Notes: a model not told the origin generated them from the sequence alone. Positions 50,268 to 60,585 are shown, counted from the stretch's first letter. The stretch: 64,000 nt of DNA from Sphingomonadaceae bacterium (GCA_009926135.1 RFPL01000001.1:465727-529726), one strand, 5' to 3'. Translations and numbers: made by a program.

Positions 50268-50966
50268 TCACGGCTGAACGACCACCCAGCGCACTCCGCT
50301 GTCCAGTGCCGGGATCGAAAGTCGGTCGTTGGCGGTCCACAGTGCCCAGGGCCGGCCAGCATAGTCGGGCTCGAAGCGCAGCTGCTCAAGCCAGACGTTG
50401 CGATCAACCCGGGCGGCGACCTTGTAACGCCGTTCGAAACTGCGCGAGATTTTCAGGATCGCGGCCTTGCCGGTGTGCGTCTCGATCTGGTTGAGGAAAG
50501 TGGTGAGCTCGCTCTCCACCGCCGCGTCGCTGACCTTGATCGGGCAATCATCGGCCAGTTGATCGAGCCAGACGGCGGCTGGCAGCATGGCCGCATCGCG
50601 TGGCACCACGGTGACGAAATTGGCGGCCTGCTTGTCGGCTGGCTGGCAGGGGTCATAGCGATGAACCGCGCCCCACTGCATTCCGGCCGCCTTGGCCGCT
50701 TCAAGGTTCTCGACAAACTTCGGGTCGCGCGCAAAGGCGCTGGCCGACGCATCAAGATAAGCGAAATCGGCGCCGACGGCCTTCAGGGCGACCCAATCGA
50801 CCGGGCCGTCCTCTCCGCCCACTTCAGCGCCCTGCACCGGATATTCCGCGCGGTCGGGAGTCCATTGCACCAGATGCCACCAGGCCCAGCCACCGCCAGC
50901 CAGCAGCAGCAGCAAAGCCGCTCCGATCAGCCGCAGCCGCAGCCGGCCGTTCTTCTTCCTCGCCAT
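50268..50966 (-). CDS. GH25-fold membrane-anchored protein with altered catalytic residues
   Basis: A 232-residue protein with an N-terminal membrane anchor (RLRLRLIGAALLLLLAGGGW). It has the glycoside hydrolase 25 (lysozyme) scaffold: DWVALKAVGADFAYLDASAS, NLEAAKAAGMQWGAVHRYDP, and a final WALWTANDRLSIPALDSG. The positions expected to hold catalytic acids do not: the D-x-E of the barrel reads WLDQLADD (Glu is Leu) and GIDVS reads GAEVG. The protein is therefore probably non-hydrolytic or works differently. It lies next to cdd on the same strand. Confidence 0.65.
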   Translation of the reverse strand: MARKKNGRLRLRLIGAALLLLLAGGGWAWWHLVQWTPDRAEYPVQGAEVGGEDGPVDWVALKAVGADFAYLDASASAFARDPKFVENLEAAKAAGMQWGAVHRYDPCQPADKQAANFVTVVPRDAAMLPAAVWLDQLADDCPIKVSDAAVESELTTFLNQIETHTGKAAILKISRSFERRYKVAARVDRNVWLEQLRFEPDYAGRPWALWTANDRLSIPALDSGVRWVVVQP

Positions 50967-50993
50967 GTTGACCCGATGACCCCTCTTGCCTTC

Positions 50994-51476
50994 CTAGCCC
51001 CTGATATGCAGCACGCAGATCAGGGTGAACAGCCGCCGCGCCGTGGCAAAATCGGTCTCGACCTTGCCTTCCAGCCGTTCCAGCAGCAGCTCCGCCGCTT
51101 CGTTGTGAACCCCGCGCCGGGCCATGTCGATGGTCTCGATCTCGGCTGCGGTGGCCTTGCGGATGGCCTGGTAGTAGGAATCGCAGATTGCGAAATAATC
51201 GCGGATCGGACGGCGAAACCGGCCAAGGCCGAGGATCAGCGATTCAAGCTGTTGCCCGCCCTCATCGGCGATTTCCAGCGCCAGCCGGCCATCAGCGACG
51301 GCCAGATGCAGGCGATAGGGCCCTTGGTGACCGGCCTCCCAGGCGCGGACGGGCTTGAAGGTATTTTCCTCGATCAGGTCAAAGATCGCGATCCGGCGTT
51401 CCTGTTCGATATCGGCGTTGCGCCACAGGATCGTGGCTTCGTCGAGTTCGATGTGGATGATCCGTGCGTCCCCCAT
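50994..51476 (-). CDS. UPF0262 family protein
   Basis: A 160-residue protein from ATG 51476 matching UPF0262: it starts MGDARIIHIELDEATILWRN, continues AIFDLIEENTFKPVRAWEAG, and ends DFATARRLFTLICVLHIRG. It is soluble with no known activity, found mainly in alphaproteobacteria. The frame is open further upstream within the dnaB region, but the extension is out-of-frame sequence. It is divergent from dnaB, with the palindrome at 51518-51532 between. Confidence 0.88.
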   Translation of the reverse strand: MGDARIIHIELDEATILWRNADIEQERRIAIFDLIEENTFKPVRAWEAGHQGPYRLHLAVADGRLALEIADEGGQQLESLILGLGRFRRPIRDYFAICDSYYQAIRKATAAEIETIDMARRGVHNEAAELLLERLEGKVETDFATARRLFTLICVLHIRG

Positions 51477-51517
51477 GGGAGGCAGCTTTTCGCAGATGCG
51501 AAATGACGGGGCAAGTC

Positions 51518-51535
51518 TCCACAGGCTGTGGATGA
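51518..51535. promoter_or_regulatory. Palindrome TCCACAG-G-CTGTGGA upstream of dnaB
   Basis: A 15-base perfect palindrome followed by TGA. Its right half reads TGTGGATGA, an 8-of-9 match to a reversed DnaA box, and the left half contains TCCACA. It lies between divergent UPF0262 and dnaB starts, 58 bases before dnaB. Confidence 0.45.
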
Positions 51536-51592
51536 AAAGCCTCTGCCGGACTGCTTGCGCATCGCCCGGTCCCGGCGCATTGATCGCCCCCC

Positions 51593-53101
51593 ATGGCCGA
51601 TAGCGATCTGATGACCCGTCCCGATGAACTCGCCGCCCGCGCGCTTCCCGCGAACGTGGAGGCCGAGGCAGCGTTCCTGGGTGCGGCACTGATCGACAAC
51701 CGGGTGATCGAGGAACTGGTCACGCCGCTGCGGCCAGACCATTTCTTCGAACCGGCGCACGTGCGGATCTATGACCGCATCCTGCAACTGCTGGATCGCA
51801 AGGCCGTGGTCACGCCAGTCACGCTCAAACCCTATTTCGAGGCCGATGAGACGCTGCGTGAACTGGGCGGTGCTTCCTATCTGGCGCGGCTGACCTCGGA
51901 CGGGCAGGGCCTGCTGGCCCCGCGCGAACTAGCTGAGCAGATCTATGACCTGGCGCTGCTGCGCGAGCTCGTCTCGGTCGGCCGGACCCTCGTCAACGAT
52001 GCACTCGACACGTCCGAGAGCGTCGAGCCGCTGGAACAGGTGGCCCGCGCCGAAGCCGCACTTTACCGCGTGGCCGAAGGTGCCTCGGTGGGCAGCGAGG
52101 CCCAGCCTTTCCGGATGTCGAGCCTGGCGGCGATCACCCAGATCGAAAAGGCGCTCAATTCAGGCGGGCACATCTCGGGCCGGACCACCGGGCTTGATGA
52201 TCTCAATGCCAAGGTCGGCGGCCTGCACGATAGCGATCTGATCATCCTGGCGGGCCGTCCGGCGATGGGGAAGACCTCGCTCGTCACCAATATCGCCTTC
52301 AACTGCGCCGAACGATACCTGCGCGACCTGGCTGACGGGATCGACCCCAAGAAGTCGGTCGGGGCGCCAGTGGCCTTTTTCAGCCTGGAAATGAGCGCGG
52401 ATCAGCTCGCCACGCGTATCCTCGCCGAACAGGCCGAGATCAGCAGCGAACGGTTGCGCATGGGCAAGATCAGCCGCGAGGACTTCCAGCGAATTTCATT
52501 CGCCAGCCAGCGTCTCGCCGAACTGCCGCTCTACATCGACGATACGCCCGCGCTGTCGATCGCCGCGCTGCGCACCCGCGCGCGGCGGATGAAGCGCAAG
52601 CATGACATCGGCCTGGTGGTGATCGATTACCTGCAGCTGCTGCAAGGTTCCGGTCGCGCCAGCGACAACCGCGTCAACGAAATCTCGGAAATCAGCCGTG
52701 GCCTGAAGACCTTGGCCAAGGAGCTGGCGGTGCCGGTCATCGCGCTGTCGCAGCTCAGCCGTGCGGTCGAAAGCCGCGAAGACAAGCGCCCGCAGCTGTC
52801 GGACTTGCGCGAATCCGGCTCGATCGAGCAGGACGCGGACATGGTCTGGTTCATCTTCCGCGAGGAATACTATCACAACGCCGCCAAGCCGGACGAGCCA
52901 TCGGAAACCAGCCCGCCCGATGCCATCTCCAAATATGATGCCTGGATGCAGCGCCACCTCGACGTGGTGAACAAGGCCACCGTGATCATCGCCAAGCAGC
53001 GCCATGGTTCGACCGGCAACGTCTATCTGCACTTCCAGAGCGAGTTCACCAAGTTCGGCAATCTGGCTTCCGATTCGCGCAATTTCGAGACCTACGAATA
53101 A
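51593..53101 (+). CDS. dnaB: Replicative DNA helicase DnaB
   Basis: A 502-residue hexameric 5'-3' helicase. The N-terminal domain starts ALPANVEAEAAFLGAALIDN. The RecA-like core has Walker A AGRPAMGKTSLVTN, H1a IVIDYLQLLQGSG-like Walker B (VVIDYLQLLQG), and the arginine finger region RESGSIEQDADMVWF. The C-terminal NRHGSTGNVYLHF-type block is intact (KQRHGSTGNVYLHF). No intein or insertion is present. Confidence 0.96.
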   Translation: MADSDLMTRPDELAARALPANVEAEAAFLGAALIDNRVIEELVTPLRPDHFFEPAHVRIYDRILQLLDRKAVVTPVTLKPYFEADETLRELGGASYLARLTSDGQGLLAPRELAEQIYDLALLRELVSVGRTLVNDALDTSESVEPLEQVARAEAALYRVAEGASVGSEAQPFRMSSLAAITQIEKALNSGGHISGRTTGLDDLNAKVGGLHDSDLIILAGRPAMGKTSLVTNIAFNCAERYLRDLADGIDPKKSVGAPVAFFSLEMSADQLATRILAEQAEISSERLRMGKISREDFQRISFASQRLAELPLYIDDTPALSIAALRTRARRMKRKHDIGLVVIDYLQLLQGSGRASDNRVNEISEISRGLKTLAKELAVPVIALSQLSRAVESREDKRPQLSDLRESGSIEQDADMVWFIFREEYYHNAAKPDEPSETSPPDAISKYDAWMQRHLDVVNKATVIIAKQRHGSTGNVYLHFQSEFTKFGNLASDSRNFETYE

Positions 53102-53134
53102 TTGTTCTATTACAGTTATTTAACGTGTTTTTTC

Positions 53135-53164
53135 TTGACTTGCGAATCGCCGCGCGCGTAACAG
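53135..53164 (+). promoter_or_regulatory. rpoZ promoter TTGACT-N18-TAACAG
   Basis: TTGACT at 53135-53140, an 18-base spacer, TAACAG at 53159-53164, then CCGTCC. This is close to the rpmH and rpmJ promoters and 36 bases before the rpoZ start. Confidence 0.55.
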
Positions 53165-53200
53165 CCGTCCATTCCCTGATTTCATGAACTGGAGTGCCCG

Positions 53201-53545
53201 ATGGCGCGCGTTACCGTTGAAGATTGCGTCGACAAGATCCCCAACCGCTTCGATCTGGTTTTGATGGCCGCCCAGCGCGCCCGCGAAATCTCGGGCGGGG
53301 CGGAACTGACGATCGAGCGCGATCGTGACAAGAACCCCGTCGTTGCCCTGCGCGAAATTGCCGAACAGACGGTTCGCCCCGATCTGCTCAAGGAAACCGT
53401 GGTCAGCTCGCTGCAGCGGGTCCTGCCGGAAGACGATGACGAGGTTGATGACATCGGCTCGCTCAGCCAGTCGGCCGAAGCCCTGCGGATCACTGCGGCC
53501 GCTCCGGTGCGCAACACCTCGCTCGGCGGCGATTACGACGGCTGA
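53201..53545 (+). CDS. rpoZ: RNA polymerase omega subunit
   Basis: A 114-residue omega protein: [20 protein letters not shown] at the start and [20 protein letters not shown], then [11 protein letters not shown], the standard pattern. The acidic and polar C-terminal tail after residue 75 is typical of alphaproteobacteria. It helps beta-prime folding and ppGpp sensing. A terminator follows at 53570. Confidence 0.96.
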   Translation: MARVTVEDCVDKIPNRFDLVLMAAQRAREISGGAELTIERDRDKNPVVALREIAEQTVRPDLLKETVVSSLQRVLPEDDDEVDDIGSLSQSAEALRITAAAPVRNTSLGGDYDG

Positions 53546-53569
53546 TCGCCCGCACTGATACTGCATTCA

Positions 53570-53604
53570 GACGGCCCGCTGCTCCATCCGAGCGGCGGGC
53601 CGTT
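53570..53604 (+). terminator. Intrinsic terminator of rpoZ
   Basis: Arms ACGGCCCGC and GCGGGCCGT form a perfect 9-base stem with a 15-base loop that itself contains CTC/GAG. A short T run (TTTGATG) follows. Confidence 0.65.
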
Positions 53605-53617
53605 TGATGTAGTGCAT

Positions 53618-53995
53618 TTAGCGGCAGGGATAGGTCTTGATGAAGTAATCGGCCATTGCCGCCTTCATGTTGATCGCGGCGCGCTTCTCCGCCGGGTAGG
53701 TTCGCAGGTGCGATAGCACCTCGTTCGAACCCGGGCGCGCACCCTTGGGCGGGCAGGAACTGGGCTTGCCGGCAGCACGTTCCTGCTGCAGCCGCACGCC
53801 ATAGGCCATGCCGGCGGCCTGGCCCTCGGCCCGCAGCAGCTTGATATCGGGTGAGCCAAGCGCCATCAGGCCCTTGGCCCGCAAGGCGTCGGCCTTGGAC
53901 AGGAAAGCTGCGACTGACATGTCACCGGTCGTGGCTGCGGCAGGCACCGCCAGCAGCAAAGCGAGCAAGGCAGTCGGCAATAGTGGGCGGCGCAT
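53618..53995 (-). CDS. Rap1a/Tai-family secreted protein
   Basis: A 125-residue protein from ATG 53995 with signal peptide MRRPLLPTALLALLLAVPAAA. The mature part has two Cys (SSCPPKGARPG and the C-terminal YPCR) and the helix pattern ending AAINMKAAMADYFIKTYPC that is typical of the Rap1a immunity/periplasmic family. Some relatives are immunity proteins for type VI effectors. No effector lies nearby, so an orphan role is equally likely. An upstream open stretch is not coding. Confidence 0.7.
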   Translation of the reverse strand: MRRPLLPTALLALLLAVPAAATTGDMSVAAFLSKADALRAKGLMALGSPDIKLLRAEGQAAGMAYGVRLQQERAAGKPSSCPPKGARPGSNEVLSHLRTYPAEKRAAINMKAAMADYFIKTYPCR

Positions 53996-54083
53996 CGATG
54001 TCTCCCGGACCTGGTTTTCCAGAGGATGACTTGACCGAGCGCGGCTGACAATACCATGAACCACGTCGTGGCGGGAGAAACCG

Positions 54084-55157
54084 ATGAGCGGCACGGATTT
54101 TATCGGCGAGATTGCCCAGGGCGCACTGGCGGCGCGTGCGGTCGAACCGGCGCATGGCGAAGCATCTGACGATGGCCACACGCACGAAAGCGCCTGTCTC
54201 AATTGTGGCGCGCCCCTGATCGGCAGCCACTGTCACCAGTGCGGTCAGGCAGCCCATGTCCACAAGACGCTGGCGGCCTTCTTCCATGACCTGCTGCACG
54301 GCGTGTTCCATTTCGAAGGCAAGACCTGGCGCACCCTGCCGCTGCTGGCCTGGCGGCCGGGGCGACTGACCCGCGAATATATCGACGGGCGCCGGGCCAG
54401 CTATGTAAGCCCGATCGCGCTGTTCCTGTTCGTGGTGTTCCTGACCTTTGCCGTCTTCAACCTGCTGGGCAGCCCGATCGCCTTCAACAACCAGGGTGAG
54501 AACAAGGGTTTCGAGCAAGGAATCGGTGAGGCCGAGCAGCAGGCGGTGCAGAGCCTCGCCACGGCCGAAGCCCGTCTGGCGGAGGCCAAGGCGGGCAAGG
54601 GCGGCGATATCGCCCGGCTGGAAAAGGAAGTTGATGGCGCGCGCAATGCCGTTGCCATGATCCGCGCGGCCAAGGACGGGGAATTGCCCAGGCAGATTGC
54701 CTCGGCCGATACCCAGGCCGAAAAATCGGTGACCGAGGCGATCAATCGCGCCTGGCAGCACGCCCGCGAGAACCCCGAGCTGACGATCTACAAGCTGCAG
54801 ACAAGCGCCTATAAATATTCCTGGCTGCTGATCCCGCTATCGGTGCCATTCATGTGGCTGCTGTTCCCCTTCAGCCGGCGTTTCCGCCTTTATGACCACA
54901 CGGTCTTTGTGACCTATTCGCTCAGCTTCATGCTGCTGCTGCTGGCGGCGATGAGCGCGCTGACGGTCTGGGGCGGGGCGGGCTTTGTGGTGGGTGCGCT
55001 GTTCTTCTACGCGCCGTTCCATATGTACCGGCAGTTGCGCGATACCTATGGGCTCGCCCGCTTCGGGGCGTGGTGGCGGACCTGGTTTCTGAGCCTTGCC
55101 GCGCTGCTGGTGCTGGTGATGTTTGCGACGATGATGACGCTGCTGGTGGCGGTTTGA
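54084..55157 (+). CDS. DUF3667 membrane protein with N-terminal zinc ribbon
   Basis: A 357-residue protein. A CxxC-CxxC zinc ribbon (CLNCGAPLIGSHCHQCGQ) is followed by the DUF3667 block (LAAFFHDLLHGVFHFEGKTW and PGRLTREYIDGRRASYVSPI). A first membrane segment, an about 100-residue coiled-coil-like charged region (AEQQAVQSLATAEARLAEAK) and then four C-terminal membrane helices follow. Function is unknown. The coiled-coil insert between membrane parts is unusual for the core domain. It converges with ftsH; the hairpin at 55142-55171 lies over its stop. Confidence 0.86.
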   Translation: MSGTDFIGEIAQGALAARAVEPAHGEASDDGHTHESACLNCGAPLIGSHCHQCGQAAHVHKTLAAFFHDLLHGVFHFEGKTWRTLPLLAWRPGRLTREYIDGRRASYVSPIALFLFVVFLTFAVFNLLGSPIAFNNQGENKGFEQGIGEAEQQAVQSLATAEARLAEAKAGKGGDIARLEKEVDGARNAVAMIRAAKDGELPRQIASADTQAEKSVTEAINRAWQHARENPELTIYKLQTSAYKYSWLLIPLSVPFMWLLFPFSRRFRLYDHTVFVTYSLSFMLLLLAAMSALTVWGGAGFVVGALFFYAPFHMYRQLRDTYGLARFGAWWRTWFLSLAALLVLVMFATMMTLLVAV

Positions 55158-55171
55158 TTTCCGCCACCAGC
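55142..55171. terminator. Convergent hairpin between DUF3667 and ftsH
   Basis: GCTGGTGGCGG and CCGCCACCAGC form a perfect 11-base stem; the TTTGATTT loop holds the DUF3667 stop codon. No T-run follows on either strand, so termination strength is uncertain. Confidence 0.42.
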
Positions 55172-55196
55172 GCGCATCGAATCAAGCGCGCTTAAC

Positions 55197-57137
<1,941 letters not shown>

Positions 57138-57258
57138 TGCATCCTTTCGTCCCAGCCTATGTAGGCGCACGAAGCTTAAGCGCAAGTTTGCGGCGGCTTG
57201 TGGGTAGCATGATGCGACGGGTTGCTGGGCGCGGGCGAAGGCGGCACAAGCCTTGCTC

Positions 57259-58344
57259 ATGCAGGCCGCCGCCACACTCGATCGTTTTGCCGGCTGGCCG
57301 GCCTGGCTGGCCCGTGCGCTGCTTGCGGTGCTGGCGCTTCTACTGATCGCCAGCGCTATCGTCCCGATCGAGGCGCTCAAGCAGGAAGTGGCCCCGCGCG
57401 GACTGGTTGGGGCCGCCGAAGTGGAGCGACCGCGCGACAAGGATCTGGCCGTATACGATGCCGTGATCGCGCGACTGCAGCGCGGCGAAGGCTATTACGA
57501 TGTGGTAATCGAAGAGCACCGCAAGGCCGCTTTCCCGGTCAAGCCCGGCTTTGCGGTGCGGCTGCCGACGCTGGCCTGGCTGGCCGCGCTGCTGGGCGAT
57601 ACCGGTCTGACCCTGGCCGCGATTGCCCTGCTAGGCGGAACGGTCTGGGCCTGGTGGCGGCGCTTGCGGGCCGAGCCGGGTCTGCAGGCGCAGGTGGCCG
57701 TAGGCACAGCGCTGATCCTGTTTGGCGCAGTGCTGGGCTTGAACCGTTATTTCTTCGTGCTGCATGAACTGTGGGCCGGGATGCTGCTGGCCCTTGCGCT
57801 CGCGCTATACCGTCCGGGTGAGCGCTGGGGGGCAACCTTCGCTCTTGCTGCGCTGGCCCTGGCGATCCGTGAGCATGTTTTGCCGTTCGTGCTGCTGGCG
57901 GGGGCCTTGGCCTTGTGGTGGCGCAACTGGCGCGAGGCAGCGGCCTGGGCCCTGCTGGCAGGGCTGTTTATTGCCGCGTTGATGCTGCACCATCACCTTG
58001 TCGCCGTGCGGACCCTGCCCAGCGATCAGCCTTCAATGCCCTGGCTGGTGCTGCGCGGCCTGTCGGGCTGGCTGTCGAACGTGGTGCTGTCAAGCAACCT
58101 GCGCTTCCTGCCGCACTGGCTGGCAGGCCCCTTGGTGGTGCTGATGACGTTCGGCTGGGCGGCCTGGCGTTCCCGGCTGGGAACTTTCGGCGCGCTGCTG
58201 TTCCTGGGGTACGGGGCGGCGTTCATGATCGCCGGGCGGCCAGACAACTATTACTGGGGCGCCGTGGTTGCGCCGCCGATGTTCCTTGGGCTGGCGTTCG
58301 CCGCGCCGGGCCTGCGCTCGCTGTGGCGGGTGGCCAGGCCCTAG
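57259..58344 (+). CDS. Polytopic membrane protein (glycosyltransferase-like, unassigned)
   Basis: A 361-residue protein with about nine hydrophobic segments. After the first membrane helix, the loop holds an acidic [22 protein letters not shown] and [20 protein letters not shown], reminiscent of the membrane-embedded glycosyltransferase (GT-C/DUF2029 or ArnT-like) layout, but no DD or ED catalytic motif is confidently seen. I do not recognise the family. It is divergent from ftsH (starts 121 bases apart) and its end overlaps the SDHAF4-like gene tail by 4 bases. Confidence 0.72.
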   Translation: MQAAATLDRFAGWPAWLARALLAVLALLLIASAIVPIEALKQEVAPRGLVGAAEVERPRDKDLAVYDAVIARLQRGEGYYDVVIEEHRKAAFPVKPGFAVRLPTLAWLAALLGDTGLTLAAIALLGGTVWAWWRRLRAEPGLQAQVAVGTALILFGAVLGLNRYFFVLHELWAGMLLALALALYRPGERWGATFALAALALAIREHVLPFVLLAGALALWWRNWREAAAWALLAGLFIAALMLHHHLVAVRTLPSDQPSMPWLVLRGLSGWLSNVVLSSNLRFLPHWLAGPLVVLMTFGWAAWRSRLGTFGALLFLGYGAAFMIAGRPDNYYWGAVVAPPMFLGLAFAAPGLRSLWRVARP

Positions 58345-58508
58345 AAGTCGATCGCGATCCCGTCGCGCACCCAGTCGCCATAGCGCGTAGGGGACAGGCC
58401 CGCCGGATCTTCGCTGTCCGGGGCCGCTTCGGGCTTGGGCGCGGGGGCGTCGCTCCAGTGCGCGGGTTTGGCAAAGGGCTTGGGACGCTCTGTGGCTCGC
58501 TTGGTCAT
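58341..58508 (-). CDS. SDHAF4-like (DUF1674) succinate dehydrogenase assembly factor
   Basis: A 55-residue protein from ATG 58508. The C-terminal motif [19 protein letters not shown] is the DUF1674/SDHAF4 signature, although the canonical form is PTRYGDWE-GRCIDF. The family helps flavinylated SdhA assemble with SdhB. No sdh genes are in the window. It is close to and divergent from the RsmB-like gene. Confidence 0.8.
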   Translation of the reverse strand: MTKRATERPKPFAKPAHWSDAPAPKPEAAPDSEDPAGLSPTRYGDWVRDGIAIDF

Positions 58509-58555
58509 GACCCCTATCTGGCTATCGCCGGGCTTCGCGTCTAGGGGCATTGGCA

Positions 58556-59788
58556 ATGGATATTCCCGGCCTCCCCGCGCGCAAGGCTGCGCTCAAGCTT
58601 CTCGATGCCGTGCTGCGGCGCGGTGAAACGCTCGATCAGGCGGCCCAGCCGGCCTTGCAGGGCGTCCGCGCCGATGCCGATCGAGCCCTGGCCCGAGCGC
58701 TGGCGGGCGAAGCGCTGCGCTGGCTGGTCGATCTCGATGCGCTGATCGACAGCGCGACCCAGCAGGTTCTGCCCGAAGACGCCAAGCCGCGGATGGCACT
58801 GCGGCTGATGCTGGCGGGCTGGCTGCGGCTGGAAACGCCGCCCCATGCGGTGATCGCAACCGCCCTGCCGCTGCTGACCGGCGGACCGCGCCGGCTGGCG
58901 CACGGCGTTTTCTCGACCCTGGTCAAGCGCGCAGTCAAATTGCCCGCTGCGCCCACCCTGCCCGCGAGGGTGCAGGAGCGCTGGGGTGACCGGGCCAGCG
59001 CTATTGCCGCGGGTCTGGCTGTTCCGCCCCCGCTCGACCTGACCTTGCGCGATCCTGCGGCCACGGCGGAATGGTGCGAAAGGCTGGGCGGGACCAGTCT
59101 GTTGCCGGGTCATGTCCGGCTGGCGCGCGGTACGGCGGTGGAACGGTTGGAAGGCTTCAAGGATGGCGCCTGGTGGGTCCAGGACCTTGCCGCCAGCCTG
59201 CCCGCGCCATTGCTCGGGGCCGGCGAAGGACGCCGCGTGCTGGACCTTTGTGCGGCCCCTGGCGGGAAAACCATGCAATTGGCCGCCGCCGACTGGCAGG
59301 TAACCGCGCTTGATGCCTCGGCTAAGCGCCTCCAGCGAATGCAGGAGAACCTCGATCGCACGGGTCTTGCCGCCACATTGGTCCAGGCCGATGCGCTTCA
59401 GTGGGAACCGGACGAACCGTTCGACGCGGTCCTGCTCGATGCGCCCTGCACCGCCACCGGGACCTGCCGGCGCCATCCCGATGTGCTGCACCGCATCGGC
59501 CCGCGCCAGATCGCCGAGCTGGCCGAATTGCAGGCCGCGCTGGTTGAGCGCGCCCAGCGGTGGGTGAAGCCCGGCGGCAGCCTGATCTACGCCACTTGCT
59601 CGCTGGAGCGCGAAGAAGGTGAAGACCGCGCGGCGACGATTGCGCTGACGCCTGATCCGATCCGCAGCGATGAATTGCCAGCCGGCCTTGCGCCAAGGAC
59701 CGATGGCACTCTGCGGACCGACCCCGGCATGCTGGCAGACGCTGGCGGTCTCGACGGGTTCTACATCGCCCGCTGGCGCAAGGTTTGA
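58556..59788 (+). CDS. RsmB/NOP2-family RNA m5C methyltransferase
   Basis: A 410-residue protein from ATG 58556. The N-terminal NusB-like RNA-binding domain (ALKLLDAVLRRGETLDQAA) precedes the methyltransferase core. Motif I is VLDLCAAPGGKTMQLA. The catalytic cysteines are in LLDAPCTATGTCRRHPD (motif IV) and YATCSLEREEG (motif VI). RsmB methylates C967 of 16S rRNA. The N-terminal domain supports RsmB over NSUN-type paralogues. A small open frame overlaps its 3' end. Confidence 0.9.
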   Translation: MDIPGLPARKAALKLLDAVLRRGETLDQAAQPALQGVRADADRALARALAGEALRWLVDLDALIDSATQQVLPEDAKPRMALRLMLAGWLRLETPPHAVIATALPLLTGGPRRLAHGVFSTLVKRAVKLPAAPTLPARVQERWGDRASAIAAGLAVPPPLDLTLRDPAATAEWCERLGGTSLLPGHVRLARGTAVERLEGFKDGAWWVQDLAASLPAPLLGAGEGRRVLDLCAAPGGKTMQLAAADWQVTALDASAKRLQRMQENLDRTGLAATLVQADALQWEPDEPFDAVLLDAPCTATGTCRRHPDVLHRIGPRQIAELAELQAALVERAQRWVKPGGSLIYATCSLEREEGEDRAATIALTPDPIRSDELPAGLAPRTDGTLRTDPGMLADAGGLDGFYIARWRKV

Positions 59789-59795
59789 TGCTGGC

Positions 59796-59930
59796 TTGGG
59801 TTTGGCACGGCTGATCCGGGGGAACGACCAGTCCGGCCGCTATACGGCCGACAAATTGCGCCCGGACTACTTCTATCCCGAGGACCTGACCGGGCAGATC
59901 AAGTCCACCACGACAGCAAAGGGCGATTAG
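59796..59930 (+). CDS. Possible small protein after the RsmB-like gene
   Basis: Reading from TTG 59796 (or TTG 59802) gives about 44 residues: GLARLIRGNDQSGRYTADKL and PDYFYPEDLTGQIKSTTTAK in part. Codon use looks coding, and the stop overlaps the msrA stop convergently by 4 bases. No Shine-Dalgarno is clear and no family is recognised. It could be a remnant of a larger gene or a true small protein. Confidence 0.35.
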   Translation: MGLARLIRGNDQSGRYTADKLRPDYFYPEDLTGQIKSTTTAKGD

Positions 59931-60475
59931 TCCTTCAGCTTCGCGGCGAAACCCTTCTGCAGCTTGGCCAGCTTGGGCGGAATCACGGCCAGGCAATAGG
60001 GATTGCGCTGGCCTTCACCCTGCCAGTATTCCTGGTGATAGTCCTCGGCCGGATACCATTCTGCGCCTTGGGCTCCTTCGGAGAACCCTTCGATCGTGGT
60101 TACGGCCTGCTGTCCGGGATGGGTGGCGTTCCAGCGGGCGATGCCGGCTTCGCATTCGGCGCGCTGGTCATCATCCAGCGGGAACAGCGCCGTGCGGTAC
60201 TGGGTGCCGATGTCACCCCCCTGGCGGTTCAGCTGCGTCGGGTCGTGGGTGCCCATGTGGATGTCGAGCAGGTCGGCAAATGAGACCACGGCCGGATCGA
60301 AGGTGATCCGGATTGCCTCGGCATGGCCAGTCTCACCAGTGCAGACCGCCTTGTAGGACGGGTGCGGCACAGTCCCGCCGATGTACCCGCTTTCGAGCGC
60401 CGTCACCCCCGCGATCGAGCGGAACACTGCTTCGGTGCACCAGAAACATCCACCTGCGAAAATTGCCTCAGCCAT
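59927..60475 (-). CDS. msrA: Peptide-methionine (S)-S-oxide reductase MsrA
   Basis: A 182-residue enzyme that reduces methionine-S-sulfoxide in proteins. The start at ATG 60475 is fixed by the motif AIFAGGCFWCTEAVFRSIAG (catalytic Cys). Further conserved blocks are YIGGTVPHPSYKAVCTGETG and IGTQYRTALF. ATP-independent, thioredoxin-driven, cytoplasmic (no signal peptide). The frame is open upstream but not coding. Confidence 0.95.
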   Translation of the reverse strand: MAEAIFAGGCFWCTEAVFRSIAGVTALESGYIGGTVPHPSYKAVCTGETGHAEAIRITFDPAVVSFADLLDIHMGTHDPTQLNRQGGDIGTQYRTALFPLDDDQRAECEAGIARWNATHPGQQAVTTIEGFSEGAQGAEWYPAEDYHQEYWQGEGQRNPYCLAVIPPKLAKLQKGFAAKLKD

Positions 60476-60585
60476 CTGCTCATGCCTTTCCTGCTTTGGC
60501 TGCGAGATAGGAACGAAGGACCGCCTTGTCATCTGGCCTTAGGGCCCTAACTTGTCCGTATTATCCCCAGGAGAGGACTTAATTC

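Noticed and set aside
58439..58556. Alternative longer start for the SDHAF4-like gene
   Set aside because: The extension (MPMPLDAKPGDSQIGV) would overlap the RsmB-like start; the shorter ATG at 58508 fits the family length.
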